64,000 nt of DNA, from assembly GCF_034350045.1 (NCBI RefSeq), contig NZ_CP133781.1, forward strand, positions 124,001 to 188,000, written 5' to 3'. This DNA comes from Pseudomonas sp. CCI4.2 (GTDB taxonomy: Bacteria > Pseudomonadota > Gammaproteobacteria > Pseudomonadales > Pseudomonadaceae). Position numbers and translations under genes: made by a program. This document shows positions 58,183 to 64,000 of this stretch, in pieces. A model generated the notes under the pieces. It was not told where the DNA came from and made no database searches. It saw only the letters and a list, made by a program, of their open reading frames with translations. Numbering within the stretch: the first letter of the stretch is position 1; every line of letters begins with the position of its first letter.

Positions 58183-59499
58183 ATGCGTATTAGCATCTTT
58201 GGTTTAGGCTATGTCGGCGCGGTATGTGCCGGCTGCCTGTCTGCCCGCGGTCACGATGTAGTTGGGGTGGATATTTCAAGCGCCAAGATTGATCTGATTA
58301 ACAATGGCCACTCGCCCATAGTTGAACCTGGACTGGAAGAACTGCTGGCACTAGGGATTAAGACCGGAAAACTAAGAGGCACTACTGATTTTGCTGCTGC
58401 TATTCGCGACACTGATCTATCGATGATTTGTGTGGGTACACCGAGCAAGAAAAATGGCGATTTGGAGCTCGATTACATTGAATCCGTCTGCCGTGAAATT
58501 GGCTTTGTCCTGCGTGATAAAACCACTCGCCACACCATTGTCGTGCGCAGCACCGTGTTGCCCGGCACCGTCGCCAACGTCGTTATTCCGATCCTCGAAG
58601 ACTGTTCCGGCAAGAAAGCCGGCATCGACTTTGGCGTGGCGGTAAACCCTGAATTCCTGCGCGAAAGCACAGCGATCAAAGACTACGATCAACCGCCCAT
58701 GACCGTCATCGGCGAGTTCGACACCGCGTCTGGTGATGTGCTGCAAACCCTGTACGAGGAACTCGACGCGCCGATCATCCGCAAGGACATCGCTGTTGCC
58801 GAGATGATCAAGTACACCTGCAACGTCTGGCACGCCACCAAAGTGACCTTCGCCAACGAAATCGGCAACATCGCCAAAGCGGTCGGCGTCGATGGCAGGG
58901 AAGTGATGGAAGTGGTCTGCCAAGACAAAACCCTCAACCTCTCCCAGTACTACATGCGTCCCGGCTTCGCCTTTGGTGGCTCTTGCCTGCCCAAAGACGT
59001 GCGCGCCCTGACCTACCGTGCAGGTTCGTTGGACGTTGAAGCGCCCCTGCTCAACTCGCTGATGCGCAGCAACGTTTCCCAGGTGCAAAACGCCTTCGAC
59101 ATCATCACCAGCCACGACAAACGCAAAATCGCCCTGCTTGGCTTGAGCTTCAAAGCCGGCACCGACGACCTGCGTGAAAGCCCGCTGGTTGACCTGGCGG
59201 AGATGTTGATCGGCAAGGGTTACGACCTGAGCATCTACGACACCAATGTCGAATACGCCCGTATGCACGGCGCGAACAAGGAATACATCGAGTCGAAGAT
59301 CCCCCACGTCTCGTCCTTGCTCAACTCAAACTTCGAAGACGTGATCAACCATTCCGACGTGATCATTCTGGGCAACCGCGATGAGAGGTTCCGCGCCTTG
59401 GCCGACAAAGCCCCCGCAGGCAAACAGGTCATCGACCTGGTTGGTTTCATGACCAACGCCACCAGCGAAAGTGGCCGCATCGAAGGGATTTGCTGGTAA
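58183..59499 (+). CDS. algD: GDP-mannose 6-dehydrogenase
   Basis: A 438-aa nucleotide-sugar dehydrogenase that oxidises GDP-mannose to GDP-mannuronate, the committed alginate step. The N-terminal NAD fold MRISIFGLGYVGAVCAGCLS, the STVLPGT and NPEFLRE segments, and the catalytic cysteine in GFAFGGSCLPKD are present. AAGGAG precedes ATG 58183; the in-frame ATG at 58165 is less likely. First gene of the alginate operon. Confidence 0.97.
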   Translation: MRISIFGLGYVGAVCAGCLSARGHDVVGVDISSAKIDLINNGHSPIVEPGLEELLALGIKTGKLRGTTDFAAAIRDTDLSMICVGTPSKKNGDLELDYIESVCREIGFVLRDKTTRHTIVVRSTVLPGTVANVVIPILEDCSGKKAGIDFGVAVNPEFLRESTAIKDYDQPPMTVIGEFDTASGDVLQTLYEELDAPIIRKDIAVAEMIKYTCNVWHATKVTFANEIGNIAKAVGVDGREVMEVVCQDKTLNLSQYYMRPGFAFGGSCLPKDVRALTYRAGSLDVEAPLLNSLMRSNVSQVQNAFDIITSHDKRKIALLGLSFKAGTDDLRESPLVDLAEMLIGKGYDLSIYDTNVEYARMHGANKEYIESKIPHVSSLLNSNFEDVINHSDVIILGNRDERFRALADKAPAGKQVIDLVGFMTNATSESGRIEGICW

Positions 59500-59507
59500 C
59501 GACAAAC

Positions 59508-59568
59508 CTGTAGGAGCCAACGTGTTGGCGAGCTTTAGATTGCTTCGCCAACACGTTGGCGCCTACAG
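59508..59568 (+). repeat. Long REP hairpin between algD and alg8
   Basis: The left arm (59508-59531) and right arm (59545-59568) are complementary at 23 of 24 positions, with a 13-nt loop. Eight bases follow the algD stop. On the mRNA this would be one very stable hairpin inside the operon. Confidence 0.88.
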
Positions 59569-59610
59569 AACCACGGTTCGCTCTTACCATTCCCGATACG
59601 GATGCAGATT

Positions 59611-61092
59611 ATGCACACGCTAAAGCACGGGCTCCTTCAGGCTGCCGGTTGGCTGTTCTATCTCAGTTTATTGATGGGCATCGCACTGGCATTGCCCACC
59701 AGTATCTTCGACCCACAGTCGAAGGACTTCCTGTTCTTGATTGGCTTTGTCGGCATCTGGCGCTACTCCATGGGTGCCACGCACTTTGTGCGCGGCATGT
59801 TGTTTCTGTACGTGGTTTATCCGCACTTGCGCCGCAAAGTTCGTACGTTGGGCGCAGCGGGCGACCCGTCCCATGTGTTCCTGATGGTTACCAGCTTTCG
59901 AATTGACGCCCTGACCACCGCGCAGGTGTACCGCTCGGTGATTCAGGAAGCCATTGACTGCGGTTACCCGACCACCGTGGTGTGTTCGTTGGTGGAAATG
60001 TCCGACGAGCTATTGGTCAAGAGCATGTGGGCCAGGCTCAACCCGCCAGAGCACGTGAAACTGGACTTCGTGCGCATCGCCGGTACCGGCAAACGTGACG
60101 GACTGGCCTTCGGCTTCCGGGCGATTTCCCGGCACTTGCCCGATGCCCGCGCCGTAGTTGCGGTGATCGATGGTGACACCGTGCTCAGCCCCGGTGTGGT
60201 GCGTAAAACCGTGCCCTGGTTCCAGCTGTTCGGCAACGTCGGCGGCCTGACCACCAATGAATTTTGCGAAGTGCGCGGCGGCTACATCATGGCCCAGTGG
60301 CACAAACTGCGCTTCGCTCAGCGCCACCTCAACATGTGTTCCATGGCCCTCTCCAAGCGCGTGCTGACCATGACCGGTCGGATGTCGGTGTTCCGCGCTG
60401 AAGTGGTGACCAACCCGGATTTCATTGCTGACGTCGAAAGCGACTCCCTGGAGCATTGGCGCCTGGGCACCTTCAAGTTTCTTACCGGCGATGACAAGTC
60501 CAGTTGGTTCAGCCTGATGCGTCTGGGCTACGACACTTTCTACGTGCCGGATGCGGCGATCAATACGGTTGAGCACCCACCGGAAAAGAGCTTCCTCAAA
60601 GCCAGCCGCAAACTGATGTTTCGCTGGTACGGCAACAATTTGCGTCAGAACTCACGGGCCTTGGGCCTGGGGGTACGACGCCTCGGGTGGTTCACCAGCG
60701 TGGTGCTGTTCGACCAGCGGGTATCGATGTGGACCTCGATTCTTGGCCTGACCGTCGCCGTGATTGCCAGCTGCAAATACGGCGTGACGTTCATCCTGGT
60801 TTATCTGCTGTGGATTGGCCTGACCCGCTTGATTTTGACCCTGCTGCTGTCCTGCACTGGCCACCGGATCGGCCCTGCCTACCCAGTGATTCTCTATTAC
60901 AACCAGATCGTCGGCGCGCTGGTGAAGATCTACGTGTTCTTCCGCCTGGATCAACAGTCCTGGACCCGCCAGGACACCAAACTCACTCGCGACCTGGCCA
61001 GCTTTCAACGTTGGTTCAATACATGGTCGTCCCGAACCATGACGTTCTCGGCTGGCAGCGTGTTCGTTGCGGTGCTGCTGGGGATGGTGTGA
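59611..61092 (+). CDS. alg8: Alginate biosynthesis glycosyltransferase Alg8
   Basis: A 493-aa inner-membrane family 2 glycosyltransferase that polymerises mannuronate. N-terminal membrane helices ([18 protein letters not shown]), the cytoplasmic GT domain with [12 protein letters not shown] and a DVESDS acidic motif, and C-terminal helices. It works with Alg44. I choose ATG 59611 ([14 protein letters not shown]), which matches other Alg8 proteins; 59602 is possible. Confidence 0.95.
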   Translation: MHTLKHGLLQAAGWLFYLSLLMGIALALPTSIFDPQSKDFLFLIGFVGIWRYSMGATHFVRGMLFLYVVYPHLRRKVRTLGAAGDPSHVFLMVTSFRIDALTTAQVYRSVIQEAIDCGYPTTVVCSLVEMSDELLVKSMWARLNPPEHVKLDFVRIAGTGKRDGLAFGFRAISRHLPDARAVVAVIDGDTVLSPGVVRKTVPWFQLFGNVGGLTTNEFCEVRGGYIMAQWHKLRFAQRHLNMCSMALSKRVLTMTGRMSVFRAEVVTNPDFIADVESDSLEHWRLGTFKFLTGDDKSSWFSLMRLGYDTFYVPDAAINTVEHPPEKSFLKASRKLMFRWYGNNLRQNSRALGLGVRRLGWFTSVVLFDQRVSMWTSILGLTVAVIASCKYGVTFILVYLLWIGLTRLILTLLLSCTGHRIGPAYPVILYYNQIVGALVKIYVFFRLDQQSWTRQDTKLTRDLASFQRWFNTWSSRTMTFSAGSVFVAVLLGMV

Positions 61093-61132
61093 GCGGGCCG
61101 ATGGATCAAATCAATTTAGTAGGAGCTACGCC

Positions 61133-62305
61133 ATGAATACCGCCGTGAATGCCAATGTTGTGCACGAATCAGAAGCCCAGCGCCAGCACGCCCGGATCAA
61201 AATTCCCGCGAAGCTGCGCTTGCTCAACGGGCAGCCCAATGCACCGCTGGTACGGGTTGAAGATCTGTCTGCCGGCGGCTTGAGTTACCTCGCGCCCCAC
61301 CATCAGAAACCCTGCATTGGCGACGTCATCAAAGGGCGTTTGCAATTCCTGGTCGACAACCTTGGCCTGGCCATGGACATTGAATTGCAAGTCCGTTCGG
61401 TGGACGCCGTGACCGGCCGCGTCGGCTGCCAATTCCAGAACCTGGAACAGCAAGACATCGCCACGCTGCGCCACTTGATCACCTCGCACTTGAGCGGCGA
61501 CATCGTGACCATGGGCGAAGTGCTTGCTACCTTGCAGCGCGATAACTTCACCAAGGCGCGCAAGCAAAAAGGCAGCGGCGGCGGCATGTCGGCCTTTGCA
61601 CGAGTCAGAGCCGTGACCTTCAGCGCCGGCATTTTCGTCGTCGGTCTGGTCGCGTTCGGTTTCATCTTCAAGTCGGTCTACGGTTTGTACTTCGTCAGCC
61701 ATGCAACGGCTGGCGTGGTCAGCGTTGCCAGCCTTGACGTGACGATGCCCCGAGAAGGCACCGTGCAAAGCTTGATAGGCATCGACGGAGTGGTGGCCAA
61801 AGGTGCCCCGCTCGCCTCGTTCAATACCAGCATGCTGGAAATGCTCAAAGACCATTTGGCAGACACTGAGCTGCAACCGGCAAAAATCGAAGAGCTGTTC
61901 GCCCGCCAGCTCAGCGGCACCTTGACCAGCCCGTGTGATTGCGTGGTCGCCAAGCAACTGATCCCGGATGGCCAGTTCGCCGGCAAAGGCGCGGTGATTT
62001 TCCAACTCGTGCCACGCAACACCCAAGCCGACATCGAAGCGCGTTTCACCTATCGCCAATTCGCCGACGTACGTCCCGGCGCTCGCGTGAACTTCCAAGT
62101 GGCTGGCGACGATACCCTTCGCGGCGGCAAGATCATCAGCAGCGCCAACTTGAGCAGCGTCGACTTGTCCACCGACATCCGCGTGCGGATCAAGCCGGAT
62201 GAAGCCCTGAGCAGCAGTTTGTCCGGCCGCCCGGTGGAAGTCACCAGCGACCATGGTCCGTCGTTGAACTGGCTGATCGACAAAGCCACGGCAGCAGGTC
62301 TCTGA
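61133..62305 (+). CDS. alg44: Alginate co-polymerase Alg44 (PilZ c-di-GMP receptor)
   Basis: A 390-aa protein. The N-terminal PilZ domain binds c-di-GMP through RQHARIK and DLSAGG. A single transmembrane helix (AGIFVVGLVAFGFIF, about residues 165-185) leads to a periplasmic membrane-fusion-like domain. Alg44 activates Alg8 when c-di-GMP is bound. AGGAG precedes ATG 61133; 40 nt after alg8. Confidence 0.95.
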   Translation: MNTAVNANVVHESEAQRQHARIKIPAKLRLLNGQPNAPLVRVEDLSAGGLSYLAPHHQKPCIGDVIKGRLQFLVDNLGLAMDIELQVRSVDAVTGRVGCQFQNLEQQDIATLRHLITSHLSGDIVTMGEVLATLQRDNFTKARKQKGSGGGMSAFARVRAVTFSAGIFVVGLVAFGFIFKSVYGLYFVSHATAGVVSVASLDVTMPREGTVQSLIGIDGVVAKGAPLASFNTSMLEMLKDHLADTELQPAKIEELFARQLSGTLTSPCDCVVAKQLIPDGQFAGKGAVIFQLVPRNTQADIEARFTYRQFADVRPGARVNFQVAGDDTLRGGKIISSANLSSVDLSTDIRVRIKPDEALSSSLSGRPVEVTSDHGPSLNWLIDKATAAGL

Positions 62306-62307
62306 TC

Positions 62308-63723
62308 ATGGCCCGCCCTCTAAGTCCGCTAAAAACCCTGTCGACCCCGACGATGCTGGGCCTGGCGGTCGCGATTGGCCTCAGCGGTTGTATCAACCTG
62401 CCCGATCAGCGCTTGGCCAATGAAGCGCTCAAACGCGGTGACACCGCTTTGGCGACCCAGAATTATCGGCAACTGGCCGACCTGGGTTATAGCGATGCCC
62501 AAGTGGGGCTGGCCGATATTCAGGTGGAAACCCACGACCCGGAACAACTCAAGTTGGCCGAGGCCACTTACCGCGCGGCGGCTGATACCTCGCCACGGGC
62601 CCAAGCGCGATTGGGTCGGTTGTTGGTGGCGCGTCCTGATGCGACCGAAGCCGAGCACCATGAAGCCGAAGGCCTGCTGAAAAAAGCCTTTGCTACGGGC
62701 GAAGGCGGCACCTTGATTCCACTGGCAATGCTCTACCTGCAATTCCCGCAAAGTTTCCCCAACGTTAACGCGCAGAAAAAAATCGATCAGTGGACGGCAG
62801 CGCGTTACCCGGAAGCCAACCTGGCGCAAGTGCTGCTCTATCGCACCCAGAACACCTACGACCAACACCTCGATGACGTCGAACGCCTGTGCAAAGCCGC
62901 ACTGATCGCCACCGATATTTGCTACGTCGAACTGGCCACTGTTTACCAAAAGCGCGCACAGGTCGAGCAACAGACCGCCTTAATCGTGCAACTGGAAGCG
63001 GCGCACGCCACTGGCAAAGTGTCCTCGCAACGGGTCGATGGCGTGGCCCGCGTATTGAGCGATGCCGACCTGGGCAAGCCCGACGAAAAAACCGCGCAAC
63101 GCCTGTTGGAAGGCGTGGCGCCGGGTTATCCGATTTCCTGGGTGACCTTGGCAAAACTGCTTTATGACTTCCCCGAACTGGGCGACGTAAACAAGATGAT
63201 GGAATACCTGAACAACGGTCGGGCGGCGGATCAACCCCGCGCCGAACTGCTGTTGGGCAAGCTGTATTACGAAGGCAAATGGGTGTTGCCAGACGCCAAA
63301 GTCGCCGAAGCCCACCTGAAAAAAGCCGAGGGCAGCGAAGTCGCCGCGCACTATTACTTGGGCCAGATCTATCGCCGTGGATACGTCGGCAAAGTCGATC
63401 CGCAAAAAGCCGTCGACCAATTGCTGATCGCCGCACGCGGAGGCCAAAACAGCGCCGACTACGCGCTAGCGCAGCTGTTTTCCCAAGGCCGTGGCACCCA
63501 GCCAAATCTGCTCAATGCCTACGTGTTCAGCCAATTGGCGCTGGCCCAAGGCACACCCGAAGCCACCGATCTCGCTCAGCAACTCAACGAACAACTACCG
63601 CCTGCACAACACGCCGACGCGCAACGCCTGTTGCAACAAGAGCAACAACTGCGCGGCACGACCACTCAGAACGCACGCGCCCTGAGTGCATTGCAGCAAG
63701 TAGATGGCGAGGAAGCCCTATGA
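62308..63723 (+). CDS. algK: Alginate outer-membrane lipoprotein AlgK
   Basis: A 471-aa lipoprotein. The signal ends with the lipobox LSGC (Cys about 29). The rest is tetratricopeptide/Sel1-like repeats ([40 protein letters not shown]). AlgK helps assemble the export porin AlgE and bridges the periplasm. Two bases after alg44, and its stop overlaps algE (ATGA). Confidence 0.95.
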   Translation: MARPLSPLKTLSTPTMLGLAVAIGLSGCINLPDQRLANEALKRGDTALATQNYRQLADLGYSDAQVGLADIQVETHDPEQLKLAEATYRAAADTSPRAQARLGRLLVARPDATEAEHHEAEGLLKKAFATGEGGTLIPLAMLYLQFPQSFPNVNAQKKIDQWTAARYPEANLAQVLLYRTQNTYDQHLDDVERLCKAALIATDICYVELATVYQKRAQVEQQTALIVQLEAAHATGKVSSQRVDGVARVLSDADLGKPDEKTAQRLLEGVAPGYPISWVTLAKLLYDFPELGDVNKMMEYLNNGRAADQPRAELLLGKLYYEGKWVLPDAKVAEAHLKKAEGSEVAAHYYLGQIYRRGYVGKVDPQKAVDQLLIAARGGQNSADYALAQLFSQGRGTQPNLLNAYVFSQLALAQGTPEATDLAQQLNEQLPPAQHADAQRLLQQEQQLRGTTTQNARALSALQQVDGEEAL

Positions 63724-64000
63724 AGTTGAATTCCTGGATGACCGCTGGATTGGGCCTGAGTATCTCTCTGCTCTCGGCCACGTCTGCCTTGGCCGCCGAC
63801 ATGACTGAAACCAAGAACTTCGGCCTCGAAGTTAAAGTCACCGGCCAGTCCGAAGACGACCGCGACTTAGGTACCCGAGGCGGCGGCGATGTTAACGGCC
63901 TCGGTCTCGACCTTCGCCCTTGGGCCTACGGCGAGCGCGGTGATTGGAGCGGTTACGTCATGGGTCAGGCCGTGACCTCGACCGACATTATCGAAACCGA
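63720..64000 (+). CDS. algE: Alginate export outer-membrane porin AlgE (3' end missing)
   Basis: The first 93 codons of AlgE, which runs past the window end. A signal peptide ([20 protein letters not shown]) is followed by the start of the beta-barrel ([40 protein letters not shown]). AlgE is the 18-strand channel that exports alginate. The gene overlaps the algK stop by four bases, as expected in the operon. Confidence 0.92.
   Translation, partial: MKLNSWMTAGLGLSISLLSATSALAADMTETKNFGLEVKVTGQSEDDRDLGTRGGGDVNGLGLDLRPWAYGERGDWSGYVMGQAVTSTDIIET

Overview
The window is a chromosomal segment of a fluorescent Pseudomonas, most likely the P. fluorescens group. The evidence is the gene content and order: a GcsR-type regulator with a gcvH-gcvP-sdaA-gcvT operon, lptF/lptG-pepA-holC-valS, hupN/ndpA, aapJQMP, the moa genes and an algD-alg8-alg44-algK-algE alginate operon. 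Pseudomonas-style REP hairpins of the GTAGGAG / GTGGGAGC type occur between genes throughout. No rRNA, tRNA or CRISPR array was seen.

Region 1 (1-12.5 kb). The 3' part of a sigma-54 activator resembling GcsR is followed by an inserted biosynthetic cluster of about 10 kb. The cluster has a divergent LysR-type regulator (1628-2542) and a tightly packed operon (2862-12446): an N-hydroxylating flavin monooxygenase, an MFS exporter, an ATP-grasp ligase, a small cupin, an enterobacterial-type diaminopimelate decarboxylase, a cupin-MetRS-like fusion, a DAO-type FAD oxidase and an O-methyltransferase. Lysine N6-hydroxylase, cupin-MetRS fusion and FAD oxidase together are the hallmark of hydrazine (N-N bond) forming pathways, so I read this as an uncharacterised hydrazine-type natural product cluster that carries its own lysine supply and lysine-type regulator. 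It is the main discovery candidate.

Region 2 (12.5-19 kb). The glycine cleavage / serine dehydratase operon follows. In front of gcvH there is a good sigma-54 promoter and 18-bp inverted repeats that look like GcsR boxes.

Region 3 (19-33 kb). Housekeeping genes: cold-shock protein, RDD membrane protein, lptG/lptF, pepA, holC, valS, rlmF, hupN, ndpA, a membrane-anchored glutaredoxin, a GST and a GIY-YIG protein.

Region 4 (33-45 kb). An accessory region: a giant (1843 aa) LRR/NEL ubiquitin-ligase-type effector, an NTF2-like protein and an MFS transporter, then a type VI secretion island. The island has two intact orphan hcp genes with a shared upstream element, a broken DUF4225 effector gene, an internally duplicated membrane protein and two small membrane proteins (candidate immunity proteins), an IS3 fragment, a truncated gene start, and a third, decayed hcp that reads in frame into a membrane domain (an extended Hcp).

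Region 5 (45-57.5 kb). The aapJQMP amino-acid ABC transporter, a carboxylesterase, an RhlB-type RNA helicase, moaCDE, a PIN-PhoH ATPase, a polysaccharide deacetylase-like protein with degenerate motifs, and yaaA.

Region 6 (57.5-64 kb). The start of the alginate operon, with a long algD leader, an AlgU-like promoter candidate and an almost perfect REP hairpin between algD and alg8. algE runs off the end of the window.
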